NCBI RefSeq assembly: GCF_017591425.1
Contig: NW_024465777.1
Location: 620,001-684,000, forward strand
DNA length: 64,000 nt
Direction: 5' to 3'
Source of the DNA: Ochotona curzoniae
Taxonomy: Eukaryota > Chordata > Mammalia > Lagomorpha > Ochotonidae
The notes under the pieces were generated by a model that saw only the letters and a program-made list of their open reading frames with translations, searched no databases and was not told the origin of the DNA. The position numbers were made by a program, and so were the translations under genes. This document shows positions 45,011 to 57,637 of the stretch, piece after piece (the stretch's first letter is position 1; every line of letters starts with the position of its first letter).

Positions 45011-45685
45011 TAAGCACCAAGTACAAGGAGGATGCCACCTTCTTGCCCCAGCTCTCTGAGGATCCATGAAGCCAGGAGAGAATGCTGGGCAGCTGTAGTC
45101 CCAACTCCACCCAGTTTCTGTCCTTCCACCCAATGTCTCTGGCCCTCTCTTACCTGCACCCCTCCACTCTTCTCCCACAGAGCACAAGAGTCACATTCCC
45201 ATCCAACCCAATGCAACTGACAATTACTGACTTTCCAGCTTTCCCCCTCCTTCCACTTCCCCATCTCACCTGACTGTCCTTCCTAGGAGGGGCCAATGCT
45301 GCCACTGTCCTTTGTCCCTTCTTTTCCCCAGCCCAGACACAGATTCAAGGGCATTCTGGACTCTGGACTTCTAGTGGAAACAGCAGTCCTCTACTCTAAA
45401 AACCCTAGATCCCTGCCTATCTGCTTATAGGCTGCCCATTAACCCCTCACCTGCCACTGAGCAGTTTCTCCCCTATCCCAACCCTGAAATGGTAGAAGAG
45501 AGCCTCCTGTCCCTTCAGATGCACAGCTCTTGAACCACAGAAGCAAGCCCAGCTCAGCAATCTCATGTGGGTGATGCCCAAATCAGTGCAGGACACAGCT
45601 AAGGTGAGGATCCATGACACCTCCTCCGGTCTCCCATCCTGCTGGAAGAGCTTCTGTGCCAGGCTGAGGCCACCATGGCAATGTA
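45011..45685. other. No gene recognised
   Basis: Pyrimidine-biased sequence with several frames of 60-95 codons and no family motif. The overlap of frames on both strands argues against coding. Confidence 0.45.
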
Positions 45686-45689
45686 TCTC

Positions 45690-46010
45690 ACCTGAGTTCT
45701 TACTGATTGACTTCCAACAGTGAGAAATGTTCACATGATGCTCTCTGCCTTACAGATATGGTCCTGAATGCTCTTTGGGCATACACCCACTGTGGTGGTG
45801 TGATGGACCCAGCTGGTGTCCACTGTTAGCTATTCTGAAATGTGGTGAATAAATTGTTAACCAGTGATAGCTGGTAATCAACTAGGGTTCATTTACTCCA
45901 TGAAAGCAGGAATATGCAGCAAAACAAATTTGTTTTATTGAAGACCTGTTTCCCCCGCTCACCATGGAAGCTGAGTGATTGATGCCAGATGTTAACCTTT
46001 GAGGCTCTTC
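45690..46010 (+). repeat. Diverged direct repeat, copy 1 (partner at 53140)
   Basis: Same-orientation similarity to 53140-53475. Shared blocks include 'tgacttcca/gcagtg', 'agatatggtcctg'/'agatgtggtcctg', 'gcatacacc', 'ggaatgtggtgaa'-like, 'gttaaccagtg'/'gttagccagtg', 'gacctg/ggttcccc' and 'ttaaccttt'/'ttagccttt'. It may be an interspersed repeat family I do not recognise or an old local duplication. Confidence 0.65.
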
Positions 46011-46011
46011 T

Positions 46012-46263
46012 GATCCTAGTGTCCCACGAACGCACATGCTGGGAGGCAGCGGGTGATGGTTCATGCCACCTACCGGAGACCTGGATAAATTCCAGACTTC
46101 TAACTTGGATCAGGCCCAGCTCTGACTGTTGCCAACATTTGAGGTATAATTTTGCAAATGGGAGATGATCTCTCTCTCTCTCTCTCTCTCCTGCCCCCTC
46201 CATATCTCTGTCTCTCTGTCTCACTCTGCCTTTGAAAGAAATAAAAAGAGAATAAATAGCTAC
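46012..46263 (+). mobile_element. CSINE, 5'-degenerate
   Basis: 'ccggagacctggataaattc', 'tggatcaggcccagctctga' and the tail 'ctttgaaagaaataaaaaga', with a (TC)n stretch at 46170-46191. Confidence 0.75.
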
Positions 46264-46477
46264 CAACATTCATCTCTTAACCATGGGAATACAGAGTAGT
46301 TAATGTTCCTCTGAAATGAGTGGGAATCTGAGGCAGAAAAAAAGAAGGAAGCAGAATGAAGGAGCTTACTAGGGGAATTACAAATGGATTACACATCTAG
46401 GGTAGCAGATGTTCAAGCAATTCATGCAGGAAGGCTCGTTTCACACAGAATGTTATAAGAGGTAAAGTTTTGCTTTT

Positions 46478-46785
46478 CTTTTTAAAAAATTTTATTGGAA
46501 AGGTATATTTAGGGAGACAAAGATCTTCTATCTGCTGGTTCTCCCCAGATTGCTACAATGGCTGGAGCTGAGCTGATTCAGACCCAGAAGCCAGGAGCTT
46601 CTTCCAGTCTTCCATGTGGAGGTAGGGTCCTAAGGTATTGGCCCATAATCTGCTGCTTTCCCAGGACACAAGCATGGAGCTAGATGGGAAATGGACCAGT
46701 CTGGACATCAATCAGTGCTCATGTGGGATCCTGGTGCTTGGAGGTAGGTGGTTAGCTAACTGAGCCATCAGCAGGGCCCAAGAGG
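46478..46785 (-). mobile_element. CSINE
   Basis: 'tttttaaaaaattttattgg', 'tctatctgctggttctcccc', 'ctttcccaggacacaagcat' and 'tgagccatcagcagggccc'. Complete in reverse orientation. Confidence 0.88.
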
Positions 46786-46789
46786 CAAG

Positions 46790-47090
46790 GTTTTAAATTA
46801 TGACAAATCAATGAGCAATTGTCAGCTGACATTCATAACACAACATTCCTGACTTATTCTTTAGGAAGATCTCCTTATCCATTTTGCCATTTTTTTACTC
46901 TCTCAGTCAGGTTTGTGACAGTACCTGAATTTTACAGACTTGATACAAAATAAACAAGTGTAATGCAGTGTCTCTTAATGCCAGGGATCTGTTCTGAGAA
47001 ACAGCACCAGTGAGGCTGGTAGGTAGTTTTGTTAGTTAAAATATGAAACTGAGAGAAGGCAAAATGCCTTTTTTACAGTTACAGGGAAGT
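46790..47090. other. No gene recognised
   Basis: AT-rich spacer between SINEs with nothing recognisable. Confidence 0.45.
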
Positions 47091-47094
47091 AATG

Positions 47095-47347
47095 TGCTAA
47101 TGTGCTGTTTGCAATGCTGAATTCAACATGAGTGCCAGTTTGAGTCCTGGGTAATCAAGTTCTAAACCAGCTCCAGGAAAGCAGCAGATGACTCAAGTGC
47201 TTGGGCCTTGTCACCCATTTTGGAGCTGCAAATGGAGTTCCAGGATCCTGCCATGGCCATTTGAGGAGTAAATCGGTGTATGGAAGTTCTCCCTTTCTAT
47301 CTTTTCCTCCCTCTCTGTAACTCTCTTTTTCAAATAAAGGAATTAAA
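47095..47347 (+). mobile_element. CSINE, older subtype
   Basis: 'gccagtttgagtcctgggta', 'ggaaagcagcagatgactca', 'tgaggagtaaatcggtgtat' and 'ctctttttcaaataaaggaa'. Confidence 0.72.
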
Positions 47348-47479
47348 TAGCAAGGTGGGGAAATGGGGTCAGCAGAGCTCAAACTTTGGATTTTACCTTG
47401 AATAACCTTATATGTAAATGTCTACACTGAAATCTGTATAATTGGAGCTGCCTTAGGACCCAAAGAGCTGTCTCACTAT

Positions 47480-47845
47480 CTTGGGTATTTGCTGACTATT
47501 TGATTTGGGAAAGCTGGTTCATCCTTGATTAATGGGTCTCTGTCATTCCAAGGGTTAACTTCACAGCTTAGTTTGTTTCTCAAGAGTTGTAACCGGGCGT
47601 GCAATCTTCGCATGACACATTTAGCCCCCCAACTTAACCACAAGTTCCTGCTTCCTGTTTGTCAAGTTATGTCTGCAAGGGATTCTAGGGCGGCCACTGG
47701 AGGATTGGATAAACAATGGGAGGAACTAGGCAGAGTATAAAAGGCAGCCTGGAGTTTCAATAAAAGGCATTATCCTTACACGAATGACCCAGTGCATGTT
47801 GTCTTCTTTTCAACCCTAAACCCTCCGCTCGGCTCTGGATACATG
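47480..47845 (+). mobile_element. LTR-like segment (probable solo or partial LTR)
   Basis: It has the promoter and end layout of an LTR: 'gtataaaag' at 47735-47743, 'caataaaagg' with a poly(A) signal about 20 bases later, then a U5-like stretch 'gttgtcttcttttcaaccct' ending near 'ctctggataca' at 47843. The base after that starts 'tggtgacatggg', where a primer binding site would lie, but it matches no tRNA class I recognise. The 5' edge is a guess. Confidence 0.5.
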
Positions 47846-47849
47846 GTGA

Positions 47850-49365
47850 CATGGGTGTTGCCGGCATGAAACCAAGTAGGAAGAGATGAAAGTGGAAGCA
47901 TAGGTGTAAGTTGAGAAAAGTGCAGGTTGCTCTGGTTGTAACATGATTCAGTGGGGATCAGTTATGTTTTTGGATCTTAGTCTTTAACTGATTCACACAA
48001 TGACACGGAAGTGTATGTGATTATTTTTCCCCTTAGAACAAAAACTTATAAGCAATATTATGTTACCGTGTTATCAGCGTTCACACTTATTTTTGATATG
48101 TGTTACATTTTATCCAGTGGTGTGTGGCATTAACAAGCTTAATGGTATAACATTGCCTTTTTTCTTCAGAAGCTGCTTTCTTTCTTTTATGACAGATTGT
48201 CTGAAGTAGAATTACTCAGATGAACATGTGCACATTTTTGTGACTCTCAAAATATCCATTTTGGGCATTAAACAGAATGGTCTAGGTCCTAAACAAGAGT
48301 GAGGATCTGGGCATTTGGTTTATCGGAACTTGACTTGGCCAGGAGCACATCTACTTTCCCCTGTTTAGAGTTCTTGCTCACCGATGTTATTATTCTTGAA
48401 TGTCAAATATTTCTTGAACAGGTTTTTCTTTTTTAAAGTTGACAAAAATAAGCCATGTATATGGTAAGAAAGTATTAGTGCCAAAAACTATGATAAAAAT
48501 GTTTATTCATCCCAGAGTTTCTTCCCAGAACCAGCCATTCTCACCAGTTCCTGTGTCTGCATGTGAGTTGTGTCTCATCTCCATTAAAAAAAAGCAACAC
48601 AGACCTGTCATGTTGCATACATTGTTCTCCCTGTTGCTGTCTAAAAACTAGTATTTCTTGGAGTTATTTCCTATCAATACTGCATGACTTTGATAGGGCT
48701 TCTTGACAGGCAGTAGAGTGATGTATACAGGTGAGAAGTCCACAGTCAAGGTCAACAGCATTGGTTTTTTCTGAAGCTCTGTTTAACTTACGAACTGCTG
48801 ACTTCAAGCTTCCCCTCATGGTCTTCTCTGGGTGCCTCTTTGTGTCCCAATTCTCCCAGAGAGATGGGTCATATTTGATTAGGTGCACTACAGTTCTCTC
48901 TTTGAATAGCATTCATTTGTGTTACAATTTATCTTGCCAGCCCCTACTACTGCACATGCAAAGAGTCTCCCGCCATTTTGCTCCTACAAGTAAGCTGTGA
49001 TATTGAATGAATGCATGCTTCCCTCTTTGCATATTTAAAGAAAGACTTGGAAATAGAATTGCCACACAAAATAGTACATATGATAGGCTTTGGTCAGAGC
49101 ATGAAAATTATTTTGTTTCCTACTAATTTTAATATTTTTGAAAACAGCAGTTTGGCTCGTGTGTTTAAGCACTAAATTACCTTGTGTATTAAGCCTTAGG
49201 TTTGGGGAAAATATTTATTACTAACAAGTGAGTTCACCAAAATTTTTCTTGCCTTTTATTCAGTTTATGGTCCTCAACCACATACTAGCTAATTGCACCC
49301 AGCATGCCTATCCACTGATAAGAAACCTGCTGGACACCGTGCTTGTCCACAATCCGCCTTCTGAG
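47850..49365. other. No gene recognised; old L1-like traces
   Basis: Phrases such as 'gtagaattactcagatgaac' (48208) and 'aatagaattgccacacaaaa' (49050) resemble L1 3'UTR remnants. The rest is unassigned. Confidence 0.35.
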
Positions 49366-49369
49366 TTAA

Positions 49370-50300
49370 GCCCTAGGGAACAGCCGGCAGCCAGCACGGT
49401 GCGCCGGTCTGCGCGTGCGCGGAGGGTGGGCGGGGGAAGGGAGCCAGGGCCCGCCCACTTCCGTATCAGCCAACCGCGCGTCTCCTGCGCGCTGACGTTA
49501 GGTGCGTGCGCCGGTCGACTGCCCGGTGGATCCCGCGTGGTGGAGTGCTCGCTTCCGGGGTCGGGTAGCTAAGCTGAGGTGAGTAGGGCGCGTGGAAGCG
49601 GTTTCCTCACCTTGCGGTTCTCGCCCTGTCCTAGTCTTCGGGAACAGCGCGTTTCTGACGTCCGGGGAGCCTGGGGTTGCAGACCGTGAGGCAGGGGCGT
49701 CCGGGGCCGTAGTCTGTGAGGGAGTCGGCGGGAGGAGGTCGCCGCGCGCAGGTCCGAGTCGCGCGGCCATGGACAGGGGTCAGCAGGCCCGAGCCCCGGA
49801 ACTGGCGCCAGCAGCGGCCCCGGGGTGGGGCCCGGACCCCAGGCCCCTCGACCCTTGCCGAGCTCGGGTCACGCCTCGCCTTGCCTTCTCCCACCCCGGT
49901 CCTGCCGGTGCCGGGAATGCTTCCCTTCCAGACACTTCCCAAAGTTTCTATCGATCCTGGCGGGACCGCCTGAGTGGTTCCTGTGGGGGCAATATTTTAA
50001 GTCCGAGAGAAATGCAGGGTGGAAGGTGACGTCATTTCAGTGAAGGGGTGCGAGTTTTAACTCCCAGAAGTCGGGTGCCCCCTAGTGCCTGGTGGGGCGC
50101 CCCCGGGGCTGACCCCGCTGCCCTCCCACCGCGTGGAGGTGACTTTGGAATCCTGTTACTGTGTTGGCGTCTGAAAGCCGGGAAGGGTTCAGTCTCAGGA
50201 TTGGCTGTGGGGGAGCCCAGGGTCCGCACCTTCCCCTCCCTGCAGCTTCCTTATGGGGGTCTTCTGCCATAGGACGCTCCCTGAGGCGGGAACCCCCCAA
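49370..50300 (+). promoter_or_regulatory. CpG-island promoter
   Basis: Sharp change from AT-rich DNA to very GC-rich sequence with dense CpG. An NRF1-like 'tgcgcgtgcgcgg' lies at about 49411, a GC box 'gggcgggg' at about 49428, and an ETS-like 'acttccg' at about 49458. No TATA box was seen, and the first half is the most CpG-dense. A plus-strand first exon probably ends with donor 'gag|gtgagt' at 49578/49579. In human the CELA3 genes are followed by LINC00339 and then CDC42, so this may be the LINC00339-like promoter. That is inference from order and spacing. Frames inside the island show no family motif and are probably non-coding. Confidence 0.75.
49500..49578 (+). ncRNA. Putative first exon of a CpG-island transcript (possible LINC00339 equivalent)
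   Basis: The stretch before the strong donor 'ctgaggtgagtag' has no ATG followed by a meaningful frame, so it would be untranslated. The transcription start is not defined; 49500 is a placeholder downstream of the ETS- and NRF1-like sites. No second exon was identified. The gene name is only suggested by expected gene order. Confidence 0.3.
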
Positions 50301-50455
50301 GCTGACTGGGATTGGGGGCCGTTGACACAGATTGGTATGTTTTTACACCTAGTTGTTGCAAGTTTGATCATCAGAAATGGATTTTGGATTTTCAAAAAGC
50401 TTGGTATTTTCTGATTTTGTGGTTATTTTCCGATTTTGCTAAGCTCATTCTAAAT

Positions 50456-50697
50456 TTTTTTTTAAAGATTTATTTTTTAATTGAAAAGTCATATGCAGAG
50501 AGGAGAGATGGAGAGGAAGATCTGGCCGCAGTGGCTGGATCTTCTGGGTCTCCCACGTGGGTGCGGTGTCCCAAGGCTTTGGGCCATCCTCGCCTGCTTT
50601 CCCAGGCCTCAAGCAGGGAGCTGTGTGGGAAGCCGGGCTGCCGGAATTAGAACCAGAGCTCATATGAAATCCACTAGGCTACTGTGACGGGCCCATC
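50456..50697 (-). mobile_element. CSINE, 3'-shortened
   Basis: 'tttttttttaaagatttatt', 'tttcccaggcctcaagcagg', 'gctgccggaattagaaccag' and 'ctactgtgacgggcccat'. Part of the CT-rich zone and middle is missing compared with full copies. Confidence 0.88.
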
Positions 50698-50881
50698 ATC
50701 CTAAATTTTCTTTCCATGACTGCAGTGCCCAGTAGCACAGATGTTGACACTTTCTGCAACCAAGCAGATCTAGGTGTGCAGTACACTGTTTTGAGGACAG
50801 TTCAAGTTGAAACAAGTACTTTCCCATTGTTCCTCATCTGTGTGGAGATGGCACTTTGCTTGTTAAGGACTAAAAGGAATG

Positions 50882-51178
50882 ATGGGAGCTGGTGTTGTAG
50901 GGCAGCAGATTAAGCTACCACCTCTGATCCCACCATCCCACGTGAGCTCCGGTTCCAGTCCTAGCTGCTCCACTTGCATCCAGCCCCTGTCAGAGCACCT
51001 CAGAAGGCAACAGAAGGTGGGCCACGTACTTGGGCCTGTGCCACCAGCAAGTTCTGGGTTGCCTTCCTGGGTTTGGCCCTAGCCCAGTACTGGCTGTTGC
51101 TGGACAGCAAATAGAAGCACTCTTGCTCTTGTTTTGATCTCTTTCTGCCTCTCAAATAAATTATGAAGGAACAAAAAA
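50882..51178 (+). mobile_element. CSINE
   Basis: 'gagctggtgttgtagggcag', 'cccaccatcccacgtgagct', 'ctagctgctccacttgcatc' and the tail 'tctcaaataaattatgaagg'. Confidence 0.85.
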
Positions 51179-51449
51179 GTCTAGAATGAGACTCGGTTCA
51201 AATCTAGATAATGTCATTGCAACTTTGGTTGATATCTATAAAAGTTAAGTTAGTAAGTGTCCACCTTTAAATCAGTTAATCCTCATAGTTGGGCAGCAGA
51301 ACTTGAAGTAGAAGTGACAAAGGGATAGGTACAGAGACTTCCATCTGCTGGTTCGTTGCCCAAATGGCCACAATAATTCATAAGCATATCGAAAATTGCT
51401 CTGTTCCACCTCTGCTAAACTCTTAAATCCATTAAATTGTCCACATTTT

Positions 51450-51780
51450 TTAAAAGATGCTTATTTTCATTTACTTGAAAGAGCCAGAGAGAGAGGAAGA
51501 GTGTGATCAATTGGCCAATCAATCTTGCATTGCTGTTTCACTCCCCAGTTGACCTCAGCCAGGGCTGGACCAGATGAGAGTCAGGGATCCAGCATTCCTG
51601 CACAGTTTCCCACATGGTTGGCCAAGTATTCCAAGGCCTGAGTACTTCAGTTGTCATCTGATCCCAGGAGCATTGTTAGTAGAAAGGCACATTCATAAGC
51701 TGTGTCAGAAATGGAACAGCAGAGACTCGAACCAGTGATCCTCTGGGGGATGCTGTCCTTATGGGCAGCATTCTAATGTT
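51450..51780 (-). mobile_element. CSINE, diverged
   Basis: 'tttttaaaagatgcttattt', 'attgctgtttcactccccag', 'ggcctgagtacttcagttg' and 'gagactcgaaccagtgatcc', the last being the complement of a tRNA-like B-box region. Confidence 0.78.
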
Positions 51781-53135
51781 CAGTCAGGGCAAACCTGTTT
51801 ACTCAAACTGTTATGTCTTTGTAGGACATTGATATGTTTGCAGAACATAGGCCAGATGGGTGGACAGTGTTCTTCAGTTAGGGTTGTCTGCTGTGCCGTA
51901 GGAACCAGATCCAGGAATACAAAGCACTTCAACACACAAAGTACCCAGGAGCTGAGAGCAAAGGGCCTTTTTACCCTGGGTGGGGTGAGGTAGCAATAGT
52001 GCCTGAAATGGAGCCAGGACGAAGGTTCAGAGTGCTCCCCCATCCGGTGGAGGAAAAGCTTGGGGAAGGTGTGGGGACAGTTGTTGAGGCAGGGGGTGGA
52101 CTGTCTGGGGGTTTGTTCAGGCATCAGCTAGAGCTGGTCCTCTGGCATTGATCTTGAAGGTACCCAGGCACCAAGGTCAGATGGTGATGGATGGGAGCTT
52201 GGTGCATGTGGGGCTGTAGTTGCCCAGCATCATCACCTTCAGGATGGAAGGCTCCCAGGGCTCAGGTGAGGAGACCACTCACTTACTGAGTCTTCCTGGA
52301 GTGGAGGATGGGAAAGTGGCACTCTTCTCTCTTGTGCTGCTGTGGTTCCAGTTCTATTCTGGTTGAGCTTGGACAAGTTTCTTGCTCTTTTTGAGCAGTG
52401 ACCTCATCTGGATAATAAAATACTAGCTATGAGGGTTAAAAGAGAAGGTAGAGGGTTCGGCAGTAATGAAACCAGGGTCTATGGCATCCAGGAGCTTAAA
52501 GGATGTCCCCTTCCCGGGGTAGGCCTGGGCAAGATGTGGTAGAGCAGGTAGCTTTCCCAAGTCCTCCCAATATGGGTGTTGTTTCAGTCTTACAGATCCC
52601 AGACTTAAATCCAGGCTAGATCTTGAGGGTCCAGGATTTAAGGACAGAACCCAATTTCTCTCACTGGGCAAGGAGAGTTGAGAAATCTGACGTCACTGCT
52701 AGCAGCCCCTTCTGCCTCTAAAAGCCTCTGTGATGCCACCAGCAAGCCTGGAAGTCTCCAGTATGGGAGAAAAGGCACAGTCCTTTGAACTGATTTCCTA
52801 CAGCCAATTCCCAGGGATTCTCTGTGCCCAAGCCCAAAACTTCAAGTGACCTCGGTGCCTGGGTACCTTCAAGATCAATGCCAGAGGACATTGTGGCAGT
52901 CACAAGACACAACAAGCTCAGCAAACTTGGGACTTTTGAGGTAGACCACAGTCCTGTTGGAGACAGATCTCCCGTCTTTATAAAGCCAGATACATGCTCT
53001 GTAAAGGGGGACCCAAACGAGAGCCATGTGTAGCCATATGTCTAGCCATGCTGAGGAGACAGGACTCGGGAGAGCAAGTGGCCGGCTGTGCTATGACCTG
53101 GGCTGTACGGAGCTTCTCTAAACCTAGCCTCCTGT
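51781..53135. other. No gene recognised
   Basis: Mixed composition sequence between SINEs and the second direct-repeat copy. Frames up to 114 codons have no recognised motifs. If the CpG-island transcript is spliced, an exon could lie here unseen. Confidence 0.4.
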
Positions 53136-53139
53136 CCTG

Positions 53140-53475
53140 TGACATGGGGTAAGGACGGCACAGCGTGCACATTGTTGAGCTGACCGACTTCCAGCAGTGG
53201 AGAATGTTTACATATGCCCTGTGTTCCAGATGTGGTCCTGCCTGCTCCTTCAGCATACACCTGCTGTGGAGATGAGATGGAGCCAGCTGGTTCACACTGT
53301 TAAGTAGCCTGGAATGTGGTGAACTGGTTGTTAGCCAGTGGTGGTTTGTAATCAGCCATGGTGCATTTCCTCCACAGGCACTGGCATGTGTGGCAAGTCA
53401 AGGCTGCTTTTGTTTGAGACCTGGTTCCCCAGCTCGGGATGGTCGCTTAATGCCTAATGTTAGCCTTTTAAACCT
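53140..53475 (+). repeat. Diverged direct repeat, copy 2 (partner at 45690)
   Basis: Same block order as copy 1, roughly four in five bases identical by eye over the better parts. It ends about 110 bp before the TIMM8A retrocopy. Confidence 0.65.
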
Positions 53476-53589
53476 GTGTCCTCTTGATAAAAGCATAATA
53501 TATGAAGGAACTGGTAACTATATTAAGTAAATACATATTTATTTTTAATAGATGCAATAATCGCATATTCGAGGAATCTTTGAGAAGTT

Positions 53590-54325
<736 letters not shown>

Positions 54326-54329
54326 TCAT

Positions 54330-56688
54330 TTCTGTGTGTGTCCAAAGGGGCAGCAGTGGGGCGAGTATAACCAGGCACTTGGCTGTGGGCCTCGTTATCT
54401 AGCGCCTGATGGTCAGTCCTTGGAGAACATCTGTAGGTGTGCAGAACACTTGGGACTGCTAAATTGCCCTCCGATCCAGCTGCAGCCCTGTACTTGCCCA
54501 ATGGCCAGCCTCTCCCACAACCCTTCCCATCCTCTTGAGGCCAGTATTGTCCTCTGCTATGAGTTCAAGCTTTTTACCCTTCACTTGTCGGGGGGAACCT
54601 GCAGTATTTGTGTCTGGCTTGTTCCCCTCACACAGAATCCTAGAGGATAGACTCCTAGAGGCCTGGGAGTGACCTACAGCACCAGAGGGGCCACAGCGGT
54701 GCTGGCTCTTCCTATCCTCAGGCCCAGGCCTCCTACAATGAGGGCGTGGGAGGCCCTGCTCTGGTACCTTCCTCCATTCTGGAACTCCCACACTACCAAT
54801 AAGTGGTTGAAGCTGGAAAGTGGAGCAGCTGCAGGGCAGTCACCAGAAAGGCCAGACTGTTGGTTTCTTCCTGTACTCAGCCAGGTGACTGCTGTTGATT
54901 ATCCGCTGCAGGGACATGAGCTCTCCATCCTCGTTCTGCCTTTCAAATGAATAGTAAAATGTCAGGGTTGGGATGCAGTAGAAGAGGCCTAGTGCCCTTG
55001 AACCACTCTGAGCAAACCACAGCAGCGGTTTTAACATCAATGCACACTGCAGCTGAGCATCAGTTGGGCTCCTGTCTATTTCCATGACTGTGCTGTGGAG
55101 GCCCAGAGACCCTGACAGGAGGGACTACCTGCTCAGCCCTGTCCCCCAGGACCCAGCAGAGGCCCTGCCACTCAGTGGGCTCAGGGACTGAAGCCTAAGG
55201 GTGTGGAGTGTGTGAGGGTGCTGGTCAGGAAATCTGGAGGCTCAGAGGACTCCTTGTAAAGGAGATCTAGGGCAAGCGAGCTTCACCACCGAGAATGCCA
55301 GGAAACCACCAAAGGCAGGAAGCCTCTTTGTACTGGGCCTGGGCCCAGGTTCTCCCAGGGACATGCTGCATTTTGGAACCAAGAGGCAAAGGTCATCCCC
55401 ATGTTCCCAGAGTGGCTGAGCTCAGCCGTTCTAGCTCAGCAACTCGGACCTCTTGTCTTCCCCCCCTTAAAGCCCCACAAGCAAGCAGCCAACTCAGGGC
55501 AGCAGGGCTCAGGAGCCCTGGCTGTTCCCACCTGTGCTTTTCAAATGCTGGGTCATGTTCACAACACCAGGACTTTTTGCTCCAGACGTTGCTTCGCCTT
55601 ATTTCATGTTAAGGGCTGTTGGTGGAGAAGAACACAGTGGAGGTCTCCTTCCTTCAAACTCCAGGTACTTTCAGGTTGCCTGAGGCCACTGCGCGCTCTG
55701 GGCCTTTGCTTCAGGAGGGTGGCAGCTCTGAGGGCTGGTTATCCTCACGCTGCCCAGGCTTCATTCAGAGTAGTGCTGCTTGGCCTGGTTTCACATGTCA
55801 GGTTATGGCTCTTCACTGAATACATCCTTCTGTCATTCTGTCCTTTGCTTTTGTACTCAAGGATGTGCTTTCGAGATCTGTGTATTGGTACCTGCAGCTC
55901 TTAAAAAAAAAAAACACCATTTACTGCTTCGTATTATAGATTCATGCATAATTCACACATTCTGTCAGTAGACATTTAGGTTTCTGCTTGTGTCACTATT
56001 TCAGCTAGCCCAGAGGTCTTCCTGTAGGTGTCACTGTGTGAACTAACTGAAGATGAGTGTTGGGAGAGTACTTCAGCTGACCAGTGGTGCTCACCATTCC
56101 CTGGGATGTCACAGGTTCTGATCCCAAATTAGGGTGAGCAGCTGGGCGCTGGGATAGAGCCTGTGAGCTTGGCACTTTGTGGAACCTAAGAACAGCCAAT
56201 CTCCCTCTCTGCTCAGTGTTTCCTGAGGGCCACGCCCTGGGATAAAAGTGCTTAGTCTGAATTTTCACACACACAAACCTGCAGGGGCGGGGTTACCCCA
56301 GCTAATACATACAAATGAGCACTATGCTGTGCAAAGCCTGGGATAGGGTTAAAATTAATGTGCAGCAAAGATAATCAACAGGCCCAGAGAGGCCAGGCAG
56401 GCTAAGGCCACAGCAGTGCTGCTTGAGACACAGTTCAAGCCTGTGGGCCTTGGCAGTGTCCCCAGGACTGTGGGAGCAAGATGGTGGGCAGGACTAACCC
56501 CACTAAGGCGTTCCTGAAGGGATTGCCAGCCCCAGCTAGCCTAGGACATTGGGAGCTGACAGCAGGCAGGGGCAGAGGCGTCAGGAGACCCTCCAGCCAG
56601 GGCTCCAGGACTGGGAGATGCAACTGTCCTGGCTTCCCTAGCTAGCTTACCCCGCATGCCAGGGCCTCTGGCATCTCTCTCTCAAAAG
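54330..56688. other. No gene recognised
   Basis: GC-moderate sequence with many overlapping frames (up to 167 codons at 55401-55904) but no family motif or splice-supported exon. An A run of 12 lies at 55902-55913. Confidence 0.45.
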
Positions 56689-56689
56689 A

Positions 56690-56997
56690 AAATTATTTCA
56701 TTTTCTTGGAAAGGCAGATTTATAGAGAAGGAGAAATAGAAAGATCCTCCATCTGCTGGTTCCTTCCATAAGTGGCCACATAGCAAGGCTGAGCCGACCT
56801 GAAGCCAAGAGCCAGGAGCTTCTTCTGAATCTCTGACATGAGTTGCAGAGTCCTAAGATCTTGGGCAATCTGCTCTCCCAGGCCACAAGGAGGGAGCTGG
56901 ATGGGAAGTGGAGCAGCTGGGACATGAACCGGTCCCCATTTGGGATCCTGACACATGCAAGGTGAGGAATTAGCCACGAGCCTTTGCACTGGGCCCA
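56690..56997 (-). mobile_element. CSINE
   Basis: 'aaattatttcattttcttgg', 'tccatctgctggttccttcc', 'tcccaggccacaaggaggga' and 'ctttgcactgggcccagt'. Nearly complete. Confidence 0.88.
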
Positions 56998-57144
56998 GTC
57001 ATTTCTCCTTTCAACTGTCCACACCAAATCTCTCTATTGACCATTCATCTTCTCTTTGTGTTTCAAAATGTTCAAAACTTATTTTTATGTTTAACTGCTT
57101 AGTGATAGAAAGAAAGAAATCATTCTTCAAGGTTCAATCTTAAA

Positions 57145-57350
57145 TACCCACAGCACCAGGGCTGGGCCAGGCTGCAGTCAGCCCAGCACTCTACCCTGGT
57201 CTCCCGTGTGGGGTCCAGGGCCCACCATGAGTGTACCTGGGCCATCCCCTGATACCGCCACAGTGCACTTCAGCAGTTCGCAGGTCTGGAGCTGGAGGAG
57301 TCAGGACTCAAACCAGGCACTCTGGTATGTGCCATGGCATCCCCCAGGAG
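57145..57350 (-). mobile_element. CSINE fragment
   Basis: 'gtctcccgtgtggggtccag', 'aggtctggagctggaggagt' and 'caggactcaaaccaggcact'. The complement of the 5' two thirds of a C repeat; the tail side is missing. Confidence 0.6.
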
Positions 57351-57407
57351 GCAAACACCTGCCCTGGCCTTCTTCCTTTTAGATTGCTTCCTCTCTTTAT
57401 TCCCCCA

Positions 57408-57470
57408 GCCCTCCATCCATTTATTCATTTATTTATCCACCCATTTATCATCCATTCATCTAAACAAACC
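57408..57470 (+). repeat. ATTTATCC-type simple repeat
   Basis: Imperfect array of 'catttatt', 'atttatcc' and 'ccattcat' units. Confidence 0.7.
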
Positions 57471-57637
57471 AAGCTCCATCATTGCCAGGGCATCAGCATT
57501 TTCTACAATTGGTGGCGAGTGCATGCACCACACCCAGCTCCAGCCCCAGGGGGAGCGTCTGACACTTAAGAACACACTGAGGATCATGGTGACTCTTGCG
57601 CCGCCTGCTGGTCGATTTGGAAAACGTAGGCGCTTCA

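Noticed and set aside
49592..50029. Frames of 85-145 codons on both strands in the CpG island
   Set aside because: GC-rich DNA has few stop codons by chance. Overlapping frames on both strands without family motifs point to promoter and 5'UTR sequence.
55401..55904. A 167-codon plus-strand frame with hydrophobic stretches
   Set aside because: No domain recognised, and it ends in a low-complexity A run. Likely chance.
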